From a virus, in the IMG/VR virus record IMGVR_UViG_3300046170_000213, positions 1 through 58,647 of that record: a DNA stretch of 58,647 nucleotides; one strand, written 5' to 3'. Below the pieces are notes generated by a model. The model was not told where the DNA came from, did no database searches, and was given only the letters and a program-made list of their open reading frames with translations. Below are positions 9,920 to 19,484 of the stretch, piece by piece (position 1 is the first letter of the stretch; every line of letters begins with the position of its first letter). Both the position numbers and the translations under genes were made by a program.

Positions 9920-11277
9920 TATTCTATTCTACTCTCCAATTGTTGTGCTTGATCAAACATTGATTGTGCAGGATTTTCCATGCCCTGGGACTCTTCTGAT
10001 ATAGTACCACCTGCTTCCAGATTGTCCATCATATTCTGCATAACTTCAGCGCCTTGGTCTATGTCACCTTGTCCTGCAGCTCTTACAGCGTCTGCTGTAA
10101 ATACAAATTCATTCTTGCTAAGTCTAGCTGGCACATCGTCTGCTCTTTCCTCAGCTCCTAGTGGTACAAAACCACCTTCTCTATAGTCTTTTTCTAGACC
10201 TCCTAGGTCCATAATACCACCGTCTGCTTTTCTATTTCTTAAAGCATCATAAATCATTTTTGATTCTTCATCCATCAACGGAGTCACCCTGTAATAATAA
10301 TCTTGAGCGTCTATAAATTCATCAGCACCTTTACTACCTATTCTTAGTCTTTGAGTTATTAAATCTAAAGCACCTTCATCTAAAGCATTGATAGTATAAC
10401 TACCATCTTCTGCTTTTGCAATATCATAACCTTCATCAATTAAACCATCTATAACTTGTACTGCTTTGCTTGATTTAGGTGTTATAAAAACATCTTGACC
10501 AACAGCTTGTGCCTGTAATCCAGCGTCTGTCATAACATCGTCATCACGTATCTGAACACTTATATCTGCATCATCAAATAAAGATTTAACTTTACCTACA
10601 CCAGACTTTATCATCTGACCTGCTTTTTGTAATACACCACCACCTATTCTGTATCCTGGTCTTAAACTTGCTAGTCCACCATCAGCAGCGTAGAAAGAAC
10701 TTCTTACAGCTGACTTAGGAGGCATGAAATATAATGCAGAGTTTGTTGGATCTGAATAGTATGCTTTAGCTTGACCTCTAATATCTTCTATGTCTGGCTG
10801 TGCCATACCAAATGGTGTACCTTCGTCAACTTCTTCTTCATCACCACCCATAAAAAATGGAGCTGCAATTGAAGCTGCACCTAAACCTGAAAGCGCTGCT
10901 CTACCTAGACTAAAATTACCTTCTTTATCTCTAATTAAACTTCTTAAAAAACCACCTTTGTCATCAACACCTCTAGTGCCAGCTGCTCTAAACAAACTAC
11001 CTATGCCTTTACCAAAATTACTAAAATTAGAAAATCCACCCGCACTTGATTTTAAAAAAGGAAGTGATTTACCAAACATAGTACCACCACCTAAACCATA
11101 ACCGGCTGCTGCTAACATTGCCATCTTACCTAATGGTGATTTAACTATCTTTTTAATTGGTTTAGTTATTTTCTTAACTAATTTACCTAAAAAATATCCT
11201 TGTCTCTGGTCTTCGAGACCCATAATGCCACCCATATTACGCATTTGTCTTTCCATATTCATTCTTGAAATTGCCAT
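9919..11277 (-). CDS. Virion protein carrying the ADDVPARLSKNEFV domain
   Basis: 452 residues. Opens with a basic helical region (KKITKPIKKIVKSPLGKMAM) and a Gly/Phe-rich hydrophobic patch. Two Gly-Gly motifs follow (YAADGGLASLRPGY near residue 197; RKADGGIMDLGG near 349), and the C-terminus holds ADDVPARLSKNEFVFTADAV. That last block is highly conserved across unrelated marine phage virion genes, with no assigned function that I know of. Likely internal to the capsid or ejected, as judged from its place in the operon. Confidence 0.7.
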   Translation of the reverse strand: MAISRMNMERQMRNMGGIMGLEDQRQGYFLGKLVKKITKPIKKIVKSPLGKMAMLAAAGYGLGGGTMFGKSLPFLKSSAGGFSNFSNFGKGIGSLFRAAGTRGVDDKGGFLRSLIRDKEGNFSLGRAALSGLGAASIAAPFFMGGDEEEVDEGTPFGMAQPDIEDIRGQAKAYYSDPTNSALYFMPPKSAVRSSFYAADGGLASLRPGYRIGGGVLQKAGQMIKSGVGKVKSLFDDADISVQIRDDDVMTDAGLQAQAVGQDVFITPKSSKAVQVIDGLIDEGYDIAKAEDGSYTINALDEGALDLITQRLRIGSKGADEFIDAQDYYYRVTPLMDEESKMIYDALRNRKADGGIMDLGGLEKDYREGGFVPLGAEERADDVPARLSKNEFVFTADAVRAAGQGDIDQGAEVMQNMMDNLEAGGTISEESQGMENPAQSMFDQAQQLESRIE

Positions 11278-11311
11278 AGTTTTACTCTTTTATCGCCTTT
11301 TTGTTCTATAA

Positions 11312-12449
11312 TCAATCATATATCTCCAGCATGTCTGCTAGTCCGCCGTTCATATAATCAGTTCTTCCTCTACCAGTTCTATTACTTACAGGTCCACCAG
11401 TTGTTGCACCTACACCAAACCCTAAGTTTCCTGCCCCCTATGGCATCACCGCTATAAGATTGTTGACCATCACTGCCTTGCCCGTAATTAGTTGATCCAT
11501 GTATACCAGAGTCATAGTCCTGTTTTCCTAAATTTTTAATTCTTTCTATTTCTGCTAATCTAGCTGCTTCTTTTTGAGCAGCTATTTTTTCATCAAATGC
11601 TTGTTGTTTTATTTGTTTTTGTCTAAAAGCATATTTTTTTCTCATCATTGTGGTATTTTTATTTGCTAAAGCTGCTAATTCTTCATCATCACTTTCAAAC
11701 AAACCTGTTTCAGGATTAAATTGTGCACCATATTTTTCAGATAACCTACCTGTTAAACTATCTTCAAGACCACTAAAATCATCTCTGACTTTTTCTGCAT
11801 AGTTACCAAATGCAGATCTAACATTTACTCCAAAAGGATCTACGTAACCTCCTCCAGTGTTTTCACCAAATACTGTTGGACCCCTATAGCCCATACTTTG
11901 TTTTATAAATTGTTGATCTAATGCAGGTAGTGTATCAAATTTATCCATTGATCCTAAAATAGCACTAATAGGACCTATACTACCAAATTTATCTTTTAAA
12001 CTAGATAGACCTTGTCCAACATTTTCAAACCCTTGTTGTATCTTACCGGCTTTAGTCAGCTCTAAAGGAACGTCTGTACCAGATGCAATGTACTCACCCA
12101 TGTCTGGTCCAGTTAATTGTTGTTCTTTATAACTTGGAAAACCCATAAAAGTTTTATCGAGTTTACTTTGATACAGATCATTAACTAATGGTGTTGGTTG
12201 TCTTTTTGCATATGCATCAAAACCAGCTTTTGCAAAACTATCATAGTTTATACCACCAGCTTGTAAAGCTCCACCACCGCCACCACCTTGTGATTGATAT
12301 ATAGCAGGTATACCTGCAGGAACTTCATCAGGATTAGTTGGTTGATTTACAGTATAAGGCGCAGCTCTAAATCGTTCTTGCGGTATGAAAAAATCACCCG
12401 CAGCGTATATGTCTTTATCTACCTGGTTATAAAATCCTGGTGGTAACAC
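11312..12449 (-). CDS. Virion protein ending in a Gly-Gly tail motif, frameshifted
   Basis: The main frame (MLPPGFYNQVDKDIYAAGDF) is broken near 11440 by an extra G in a G run. The bridging frame continues as AIGAGNLGFGVGATTGGPVS and ends NGGLADMLEIYD at 11312, a C-terminal signature shared with other virion genes here (compare SGGLAGILEV at 39127). Total about 378 residues. It contains a Lys/Gln-rich helix (MRKKYAFRQKQIKQQAFDEK). It couples to the next gene by a 1-base overlap at 12449. Role unknown, probably internal. Confidence 0.65.
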
Positions 12450-12700
12450 TATTTATCCTCATCGGATGCTGCACCTAATGGTGGCATCGCTGCTACTTTA
12501 ATTTTTAATGATCTTGTTATATGTTCTTTTTGAGTAGCTGTTTCAGGATTAGCGATATCATCTTCTGCTTCTTTATCTGAATTGTACTCATGATTAGTTT
12601 GTGTATTTCTTAATACTACTTCTGTTTCACATTTTACAACCGGTACTTTTTTACCGTTTATCATTGTGTATGCTACTTCACTTTCTTCTATAAATGCCAT
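12449..12700 (-). CDS. Small acidic conserved phage protein, 83 aa
   Basis: MAFIEESEVAYTMINGKKVP then a short beta-rich core and a polar C-terminus (LGAASDEDK). It recurs at this position, between tail nozzle-side genes and internal proteins, in related marine phages. No domain recognised. Tightly packed, with 3 bases to the upstream gene. Confidence 0.6.
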   Translation of the reverse strand: MAFIEESEVAYTMINGKKVPVVKCETEVVLRNTQTNHEYNSDKEAEDDIANPETATQKEHITRSLKIKVAAMPPLGAASDEDK

Positions 12701-12703
12701 AAT

Positions 12704-13033
12704 TTAATCCCTGTTTATTTCTAATATTGCACAAGTGCCTTCAAATATATCTGCTGTAGCAGCTTGTAACTGTAGTTTATCATTCTCTTCTAACACAATT
12801 GAGCCGTCAGAGATAGACTTAGAATCTCCTGAGTTTACAGTATGTTCAGCAAATTGAAAAGCAGTTGTTGCTGAATTATCGTATAGAAAAGCTTTTATTT
12901 CCGTGTTTCCACTACCAATATTAGCCGCGTGTATGTTCTGTATTATGGCTCTAGAGTTAGATGGACAAGTATATACATCTATCACTGATGTTGAATTTAA
13001 GTCAAAGTTAGCGTTTTTATATATATTTGCCAT
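12704..13033 (-). CDS. Small beta-rich virion protein, 109 aa
   Basis: The sequence alternates short hydrophobic strands (IIQNIHAANIGSGNTEIKAFLY; KLQLQAATADIFEGTCAIL), as expected for a beta-sandwich head-fibre or tail decoration protein. No catalytic residues. It starts 1 base from the stop of the 56-aa gene at 13035. Confidence 0.6.
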   Translation of the reverse strand: MANIYKNANFDLNSTSVIDVYTCPSNSRAIIQNIHAANIGSGNTEIKAFLYDNSATTAFQFAEHTVNSGDSKSISDGSIVLEENDKLQLQAATADIFEGTCAILEINRD

Positions 13034-13034
13034 A

Positions 13035-13205
13035 TTAATTTCCTGATTTAAACCAAGTAAATCTTTCCGTCTCTTGTTTCAACTCATCTAAAAACGTAGA
13101 GTTTAACTGCTCTACTATAATAGCAATAGATCTATTGATTTGTTTTTGGTTAGACTCATCATATTCTTTTTTTGGTTCTGGTAATCTTACTACTACTTTA
13201 GCCAT
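13035..13205 (-). CDS. Conserved 56-aa tail-region protein
   Basis: MAKVVVRLPEPKKEYDESNQ followed by an amphipathic helix (INRSIAIIVEQLNSTFLDEL). A very similar short protein recurs in marine podoviruses directly after the tail nozzle gene. The start codon overlaps the nozzle stop (TAATG). The length and heptad-like pattern suggest an oligomerising adaptor for fibres, which is inference. Confidence 0.6.
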   Translation of the reverse strand: MAKVVVRLPEPKKEYDESNQKQINRSIAIIVEQLNSTFLDELKQETERFTWFKSGN

Positions 13206-15143
13206 TATCTTCTACCATCCGGTTGTATATCTAGTCTCATAGTTCCGAATCTCCAAGATTCTGATGCACTATCATTTTCTATTTTTATATTAACAAACCG
13301 ACCCCTTGCTCTTGTATCTTTTTTTTCTGTAGAAGTAGTAATTGTAAATGGACTCAAAGCTGTTGTTGTTTGTGAATCGGATGGATATCTTTTAACTGCA
13401 AGTGTTACTTTTGCATTACCTGCAAGATCTTTAAAGTCAGGTAAGAATCTTCTAACTGCTAAGAATACATCACCTGCTATAGAATAAGACTGACCTCTTT
13501 GTGCTTGTTGTAGATCGTAGTCATAAGATTGTATAAACGATGTAACTGTTGTTGTACTACCATCGGGGTTTACCTGATCTGTACCTACTTCATGTTCGAA
13601 TAAAGTAGTTTGCCCGAGCCCTGATTCTCCAACAATGATTGGAAATGTTCCAGTAGCGCTATCATTAAATTTAGTTGCAATAGGGTTGGGGTATACGGTT
13701 GCATCAATCCAAGATGTTCTAGCTTCAGTTCCAATATACCAAACCGGTCCCGATCTATTATTACTTTCACCATAGTTAAAAATAACGTATTGATCATTAT
13801 ACTCAGAGTTTGTTGATGGGTAATACCAAGTTACTTCTGTATACTGGTTATTTAAACCGGCATATACTTGTTGCCCTTTAGTAGTATCTGCTTGATCATA
13901 AACATAGTCTTCAACAGTACAAGGTAGAGATTTAACAGTACCATCAAATGCAAAAAAACCATTTGTAGACATCCAATAGGCTACACCATCTATTTCAACC
14001 GCTGCATTTTTACCAATCAATCCACAGTTAGTACCAACTTGTTCAAATCCAAAGGTAAAAGGTGCGCCAATAAATTTCATCGTGTACAATGCATTGTCAG
14101 TCCAAACTAGAATTGATTCTTTTGCTTTTAAGGCACCTATAATTTTTGTACCATCTTGTAATCTTTGTGTACCTGCAGAGTTAATTGCAGTTACTGTATA
14201 ATCATTTATGTCTTCTTGTTCTGAAAATCTTATAAACATATCATCTTGAGTTGACGGTGTGCCAATAGTTGTTTCAGTTCCTAAATGAATTAAGTGACGT
14301 GTTGTTGGCGATACTAATGTCACCCTTGTTGCAGTTGGATTATTTGTAGTTGCAAAACCTGAAGTAGATGTTGATGCTCTTACAGTTAAAGGATCTGTTG
14401 CTCCAGCATTCCATGTAAATGTTTTACCATTTGCAACTGTTGCAACTAACACTTGACCAAAATTACTTAATGACCATAAGCCAGGTTCTAGTGTTACATC
14501 GGTTGCAGAAGAAGCTTCACCCCATTTACCTGCTCCCCAAGTATCTGTACCCCAACCATAACCATATGACTGTGCTGCAGGACCTACTGTTTCATAAGGT
14601 TTAACTTCTAAACTACCACCTGTTGAAACTGTTGCTGTTGCATTAGAACTTTGTGTAATTGTAAACACACTTGAACTTGTAATACTTGTTACTTGAAATA
14701 ATTTATCTTCAAAATCTGAATTAGAATAACCAGTACCTACCGGTAAAGTTACATTATCTAATAATATAACATCACCTGCTACTAGGTCATGACTTGCTTT
14801 TGTAATAGAACAAACTGCTGAACCTGATGTTGTTGCAAGAGTGCAAGAACTTAATGTAGTTTTTCAAAGGCGTAACATCATAAAGCTGTCCTTCAAAATA
14901 AATAAGTAGAAATTTGTCTGTTCCAATAGCAACATATCTATTACCTGCTAAATCAACAAATGCAAATTCACGTCTTGCAACACCAACAATAGTATCTGTA
15001 ATTAATGAAGACCAACCACCAACTTTTTCTGGTAGCATATATCTAAATCTTACGTTATCGCAGTCAACCCAACGCTGTTCAGCGCCTACTGTTGTATTTT
15101 GTTTGTCAATTCCTGGTAAGAATTGGAAATCAAGAAGAGCCAT
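13205..15143 (-). CDS. Tail nozzle / stabilisation protein, P22 gp10-like, frameshifted
   Basis: Starts MALLDFQFLPGIDKQNTTVG and contains VDCDNVRFRYMLPEKVGGW, the characteristic N-terminus of short-tail nozzle proteins (P22 gp10 / T7 gp12 type). Repeating beta-strand units follow, as expected for a beta-propeller. The frame slips by one extra A near 14862; the other frame continues (LSSCTLATTSGSAVCSITK) into the 487-residue remainder. Total about 645 residues, usual for the family. The protein forms the tube below the adaptor through which DNA leaves. It lies between the small tail proteins and fibre genes. Confidence 0.8.
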
Positions 15144-15153
15144 TATTTAGCCC

Positions 15154-15873
15154 CTATATTTTATCTTTGTAAACCCAGCCTCTAGTTGCATTAACATATA
15201 CTAAAGTAAATGCAGAACCATTAGCTGAAACTACTAAATCTGAACCACTACCTAAAATATTAGAGCTGTTTCTACCGATTGTTAAGTTGTTAGATGCAAG
15301 GTTATTACCGCTGTCTATAAATGTAACTTCATTTCCTACTGCAGGTGATGCTGGTAGATTAATTGTAATTGCAGTACCAATACCGCTCCCTGAAGTATCT
15401 ATCAAAACTTGATCACCATTAACTGTAGTGTATGTAGTAGTTGGTGTGTAGTATCCTTTTGTTTGTAATTTTCCTGTAATATTTGTTCCATCAGAATATA
15501 GAACTGTTGTTGATCCGATAGGTAATGCAACACCTGTTCCTGATACAGTTTTAATTGTAAGTGTATAGTTGCTAGATGATCTAGCTGTAGCGTCTTCTAC
15601 AATAAAGACTCTTTCTGCAGAGTCAGGCATAGTAACTGCTCTATTTCCAGCTAGTGTGCCAGTTAATTTGTAGTATAAATTCTTACCATTTGCTGTAGCA
15701 TGGTTTGCTAAAGATAATGCTACGTCTCCTGAACCTACTGCAAGTGATAAGTATCCTGATGATGCTTGTTCTAATATCTGTAAATTCGTGTTTGTAATAG
15801 TGCCCCAGGTTCCTGATTTCTCACCTGTGGTAATTAATTCTAGTTTTAAGTCACTTGACGTACTTGATGCCAT
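15154..15873 (-). CDS. Tail fibre-like protein
   Basis: 239 residues of Ser/Thr/Gly-rich beta structure: N-terminal TTGEKSGTWGTITNTNLQIL (typical of marine phage fibre proteins), several short strands, and the C-terminal block TFIDSGNNLASNNLTIGRN and FTLVYVNATRGWVYKDKI. The same C-terminal block type occurs at the head of the three glycine-rich fibres. Probably a trimeric fibre or receptor-facing appendage. Confidence 0.65.
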   Translation of the reverse strand: MASSTSSDLKLELITTGEKSGTWGTITNTNLQILEQASSGYLSLAVGSGDVALSLANHATANGKNLYYKLTGTLAGNRAVTMPDSAERVFIVEDATARSSSNYTLTIKTVSGTGVALPIGSTTVLYSDGTNITGKLQTKGYYTPTTTYTTVNGDQVLIDTSGSGIGTAITINLPASPAVGNEVTFIDSGNNLASNNLTIGRNSSNILGSGSDLVVSANGSAFTLVYVNATRGWVYKDKI

Positions 15874-15882
15874 ATATTTCTC

Positions 15883-16200
15883 CTACGGATTATTCGGGTC
15901 AATAGGTACCCAAGTACCTGTTGCTCCTGGAACTATCGGATTCCATGATATCACAGAAACGGTACCAGTTGCAAGGTTTATTCTGTACCCTGATACAGGT
16001 ACTGTTTGATTAACTTTTGTAGTTACATTACCTACAGATATCTCTATCTCAGAGCCTCCTGGTAATATTCTAGCAGAAGCACTAATTCCAACAGTGCCTG
16101 TGCTTACATTAACTCTATTTCCTGATATTGCAACAAATATACTAACTCCACCTGGATCGGCAAATGGTGCTCCGGCAAATGTGCTTCCTCCAAAATACAT
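15883..16200 (-). CDS. Short paralogue of the 21-residue-repeat protein
   Basis: 105 residues. Shares the leader (MYFGGSTFAGAPFADPG) and the closing block (WNPIVPGATGTWVPI) with its larger neighbour at 16204-17034, but holds only about three of the NR(V/I)NL-STGTV repeats. Probably arose by duplication and repeat loss. Virion surface role inferred. Confidence 0.65.
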   Translation of the reverse strand: MYFGGSTFAGAPFADPGGVSIFVAISGNRVNVSTGTVGISASARILPGGSEIEISVGNVTTKVNQTVPVSGYRINLATGTVSVISWNPIVPGATGTWVPIDPNNP

Positions 16201-16203
16201 ATC

Positions 16204-17034
16204 TTATCCTAATGATGTTTGCACTGGAGTCCAAGTCATATCAGCTCCAGGTACAATACCATCCCATTTTTTAATTAAAACTGTTCCATCAGCAACATTT
16301 AATTGATTTCCTGTTACTAAAGTAGTTGCTTTTGCAACAACAGTCACTGTTCCTGTTGATAAATTTTGTCTATTGGTTGTAACAATTGCTGTAGCATTTG
16401 CTTTTGTAGTGACATCTCCTACAGATATTTCAACTGCGTTTCCTGTAATAGATACATTTGCTTTTGCAACAACAGATACATCACCTGTATCTAAATTAAT
16501 TCTGTTTCCAGTTGTCGAAACATTTGCATCAGCTGTTAAACTAACTGTCCCTGTAGATAAATTTACTCTACTTCCGGTAACACTATATTTAAATGCAAAT
16601 GTAACAGAACCTGTGTCTAAATTAACCCTATTTCCCGTAACAGCAGCAACTGCTTTTCCAATTGTTGTAACATCACTAGTATCTAAATTAAGCCTGTTTC
16701 CTGATACACCAACTACGTCTGCAACATTAACTGTTCCTGTAGTTAGATTAACCCTTTGTCCTGTAACACCAAAATTAGCTGCAGCTGAAACTGTAACAGA
16801 ACCTGTTGCTAATTGTGTTGCAATTCCTGATACACCTATAACATCTGCTACTTGAACATTACCAATTGCTAAATTTAACCTGTTTCCAGTAGGTAGAACT
16901 AAAGCGTCTCCTACAATACCGACGGTGCCTGTCGATTCATTAAGTCTAATTCCTGATACAATCGCTAATGCATTAGGATTAAATCCTGGGTCTGCAAAAG
17001 GTGCTGATGCAAATGAAGTTCCGCCAAAAAACAT
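16204..17034 (-). CDS. Tandem-repeat beta protein, about 12 repeats of 20-21 aa
   Basis: 276 residues. After the leader MFFGGTSFASAPFADPG, nearly the whole protein is a tandem repeat with consensus VTGNRVNLDTGSVTVxAKA, ending in a distinct cap (WDGIVPGADMTWTPV). A strict 20-21 residue period with alternating polar and hydrophobic residues points to a beta-solenoid or stacked fibre. It is the last gene before the terminator at 17050-17086 when read from upstream. A tail-associated fibre is my best guess; I do not recognise a named family. Confidence 0.7.
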   Translation of the reverse strand: MFFGGTSFASAPFADPGFNPNALAIVSGIRLNESTGTVGIVGDALVLPTGNRLNLAIGNVQVADVIGVSGIATQLATGSVTVSAAANFGVTGQRVNLTTGTVNVADVVGVSGNRLNLDTSDVTTIGKAVAAVTGNRVNLDTGSVTFAFKYSVTGSRVNLSTGTVSLTADANVSTTGNRINLDTGDVSVVAKANVSITGNAVEISVGDVTTKANATAIVTTNRQNLSTGTVTVVAKATTLVTGNQLNVADGTVLIKKWDGIVPGADMTWTPVQTSLG

Positions 17035-17049
17035 AAATATAAATCCTTA

Positions 17050-17086
17050 AAAGGAGACAGGGGGTATGTGGTGGTGCCCTGCCTCC
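17050..17086 (-). terminator. Rho-independent terminator after the oxygenase cluster
   Basis: On the minus strand GGAGGCAGGG pairs with CCCTGTCTCC (one G-U pair, otherwise perfect 10-bp stem, 14-nt loop), followed by TTTT. It sits just 3' of the gene ending at 17101 and 5' of the repeat-protein genes, so it can separate or attenuate the two sets. Confidence 0.7.
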
Positions 17087-17100
17087 ATCTAAAGATTATA

Positions 17101-17721
17101 TCATCGTTTAAACCAAGAAGGAAGACCTAAATGAGGACGTTTGTCAAACATATTATCTTTCGCTCCTGGTGTTTTACGGTTGTTATAATGAAGAAATACT
17201 TGAACACATTCTTTACCTTTAAATTTATTTCTCCAATGCTCTAATTCACAACCAGAATATACTAACATATCTCCTGGCTTTAGATCTACTTTAATTCCTT
17301 TTTTACCTACTTCCCCAGATGGCTCTAAATATATTGGCCAATCATCACCACCTAGATTCATAGTAGTTGATATCTCACAGCTAAATCTATCTTTGTGTCT
17401 TTTTAACTCGTCCCCCTTTTTATAAATTCTTGCATACGTGTATGCTGGATATAATTTAAGACCTGTTATTTCTTCCATTTTAGGTTGGCATTTAAGCATT
17501 AAAGTTTCCATAGCTATATTAGAATACTGACTATATGTTTCTGGTATCTGTTCATCCCTACCTTCATAATGACCTATAATATTTTCAAAGGGTGAAATGT
17601 AACGAGCGTTCCTACAAGTATCATAAACTTGTTTTTGCATACTAAAATAATTTGCAACAAAAGCTGCTAGGTCTTTTGATATTGCTTGACGAATGACTGT
17701 ATACTTTTTCTTCTTAAACAT
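17101..17721 (-). CDS. Putative Fe(II)/2-oxoglutarate oxygenase
   Basis: I choose ATG 17721 (MFKKKKYTVIRQAISK). The longer in-frame start at 17787 overlaps the preceding gene by 74 bases. About 206 residues. A jelly-roll (cupin-like) pattern is visible, with HKDRFSCEISTTMNLGG (HxD-type iron ligands) and MLVYSGCELEHWRNKF (distal His), then a basic segment ending FLHYNN. This fits the prolyl-4-hydroxylase-like superfamily common in marine phages. Substrate unknown. Coupled to the upstream oxygenase by an 8-base overlap. Confidence 0.7.
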   Translation of the reverse strand: MFKKKKYTVIRQAISKDLAAFVANYFSMQKQVYDTCRNARYISPFENIIGHYEGRDEQIPETYSQYSNIAMETLMLKCQPKMEEITGLKLYPAYTYARIYKKGDELKRHKDRFSCEISTTMNLGGDDWPIYLEPSGEVGKKGIKVDLKPGDMLVYSGCELEHWRNKFKGKECVQVFLHYNNRKTPGAKDNMFDKRPHLGLPSWFKR

Positions 17722-18346
17722 CTTTAGCCATTTCTTTCGGCACAGCTTGTATATTCCAATGTATAAATCTGAAAGGCTCTTTACCAAAATCTACTGCAAA
17801 TTCGTGTTCCAAGAACCCTGGAAATATAATTAATGTACCTGGTGTAGGTTTAAAATGTATAAGCTCACTACCACCCCATACACCTTTTGAGTCTGGTTTC
17901 ATTTTTAATTTTGTAGCACGAGCACCTGTTCTTGGCTCATGAAATACAGGATAAGAAGTTTTGTCACTACACTTTAAAAAATAAAAACCTGATACGTGTT
18001 GATTCCAATGTACGTGTGCTGAATGATGACCACCACCTTTTTTAGCAAACTCTTGTACCCACATCTCACTAAACATAGTTGTGTACTGTTGCATATCAAA
18101 ACCTTGATGATCTAAATACTCCCAAGACTTTTGACCAATGTAATTTCTAAAATCTAAAAAATCATTGTCAGCTGTTAATGGTGTTGAGTGATATGATCTT
18201 CCAAAATCACCATGCTCTTTAATAAAAGCTTTCTCTCTTGTTCTTGCATCTTTAATATATTTATTAGATGCTTTGTTTAATGATTTTACAAACTCTGGTT
18301 TTTGTTCTGACCAGATAGTTGTATTAAAGTAGTTATTTATAAACAT
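17714..18346 (-). CDS. Putative Fe(II)/2-oxoglutarate oxygenase, TIGR02466-like
   Basis: 210 residues. HHSAHVHWNQHVSGFYFL contains the proximal metal-binding residues, and PGTLIIFPGFLEHEF the distal His; EPFRFIHWNIQAVP closes the fold. These are typical of the conserved phage 2OG-Fe(II) oxygenase family often found beside tail-fibre genes. Substrate unknown. It starts at ATG 18346, overlapping the stop of the upstream oxygenase by one base. Confidence 0.75.
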   Translation of the reverse strand: MFINNYFNTTIWSEQKPEFVKSLNKASNKYIKDARTREKAFIKEHGDFGRSYHSTPLTADNDFLDFRNYIGQKSWEYLDHQGFDMQQYTTMFSEMWVQEFAKKGGGHHSAHVHWNQHVSGFYFLKCSDKTSYPVFHEPRTGARATKLKMKPDSKGVWGGSELIHFKPTPGTLIIFPGFLEHEFAVDFGKEPFRFIHWNIQAVPKEMAKDV

Positions 18347-18976
18347 TATTTAAAAGGCCTTCCTAAATGCCAGACAACAAGACTATATCTTGTGCCTGAT
18401 GTTACGGGTTTAACTCTATGCCAAACAAAAGAAGGAAACACAATAATAGATCCTTTTGGTAAAATCTCTTTTGCTCTTCTTAAATGTTGACTTTCATCTC
18501 TCATATGTGGATCGTAGTTTCTAAAATCAAATTCTAATTCACCACCTTTGTATTCTGAACCATCTGTTAATTGACAAGTCATAGATAGTTTTCGAATTTT
18601 ACCAGTGATCGGGTCCTTCTTTTTCATAAGGTTTATCCCAACCATCACAATGCCAATCATAGTATTGGTTGTGTTTATATTTTGTAAACTGACAAGATTC
18701 TGATCTGTCCCATTCAAAGTTCCAACCAGCTTGTCTATTAGCTTCGTGAACGTATGGGTGTAATTCTTTGTATATCCAAGTATCATTTAACCAAACTAAA
18801 TCAGAGTTTCTTTTTCTTTTTAAATCTTTAACTTCGTCTTTAGATAATTTTCTATCTCCGTAACCACCTGTTCTAGCCATTGTTTCTTCTTGTTGATTAG
18901 CATAAGCTATTACATCATCACAAAACTTTGGTGTTAAAGCTGCAGGAAAATGCCAATAGTAATTAGATATATTCAT
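18346..18976 (-). CDS. PKHD-type Fe(II)/2OG hydroxylase, PiuC-like, frameshifted
   Basis: Starts MNISNYYWHFPAALTPKFCD. The frame slips near 18620 in an A-rich run and continues as DPITGKIRKLSMTCQLTD. Signatures of PKHD hydroxylases are present: YYDWHCDGW (HxD), GGELEFDF, SIIVFPSFVWHRVKPV (distal His) and TSGTRYSLVVW (Arg for 2OG). About 209 residues, close to the family length. It overlaps its neighbours at both ends, so the oxygenases form one translational unit. Confidence 0.8.
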
Positions 18977-19466
18977 AAGTTATTGTTTGCACAAAGTTTA
19001 ATGAATCTTTTTGTGTATTGGTTAGGTAATACATATTAGTCGATGGAAATAATATGAACATATTGTTTTTAAGTTCTATATCCCAACTTCTTCCTTTACG
19101 TCTGTTATCTTCAAAGTGTATTCGAACAAAACAATCTTTAACTTTTACACCATATAATAATGTAAAGTCTGGAGAGTTACGTAGATCCACCGGATCAATA
19201 TTTAATAAAGGAATAGTTGTTTCCGCAGGTTTATAGATATTTCCCCACGTTGATTTGTTTACTAGATTAATTCCATATTCAAGACCAATGTGATCTCGCA
19301 TATATGTATTTAACATATCCCAAGTTCTTGAGAATGGAAAATCTTTGTTTGAATAAGTTGATTGTAAAATGTCGCCAGTTAATTTATTTCGGTCAATGTC
19401 CCAATACTTAGGCATCTCTACATCACCAAAATATAATGCTTGCTCTGTTAATACTTTCTTCTGCAT
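18963..19466 (-). CDS. Conserved marine phage protein in the oxygenase cluster
   Basis: 167 residues, starting MQKKVLTEQALYFGDVEMPK. Conserved blocks FPFSRTWDMLNTYMRDHIGL and WGNIYKPAETTIPLLNIDPV recur in related marine phages. I see no HxD metal motif, so if it has a jelly-roll fold like its neighbours it has lost or changed the metal site. It overlaps the hydroxylase by 14 bases. Confidence 0.6.
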   Translation of the reverse strand: MQKKVLTEQALYFGDVEMPKYWDIDRNKLTGDILQSTYSNKDFPFSRTWDMLNTYMRDHIGLEYGINLVNKSTWGNIYKPAETTIPLLNIDPVDLRNSPDFTLLYGVKVKDCFVRIHFEDNRRKGRSWDIELKNNMFILFPSTNMYYLTNTQKDSLNFVQTITYEYI

Positions 19467-19484
19467 ACCACCACCATTTTTAAT

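Noticed and set aside
17721-17787. N-terminal extension of the oxygenase at 17101
   Set aside because: Overlaps the preceding gene by 74 bases; the internal ATG coupled to the stop is better.
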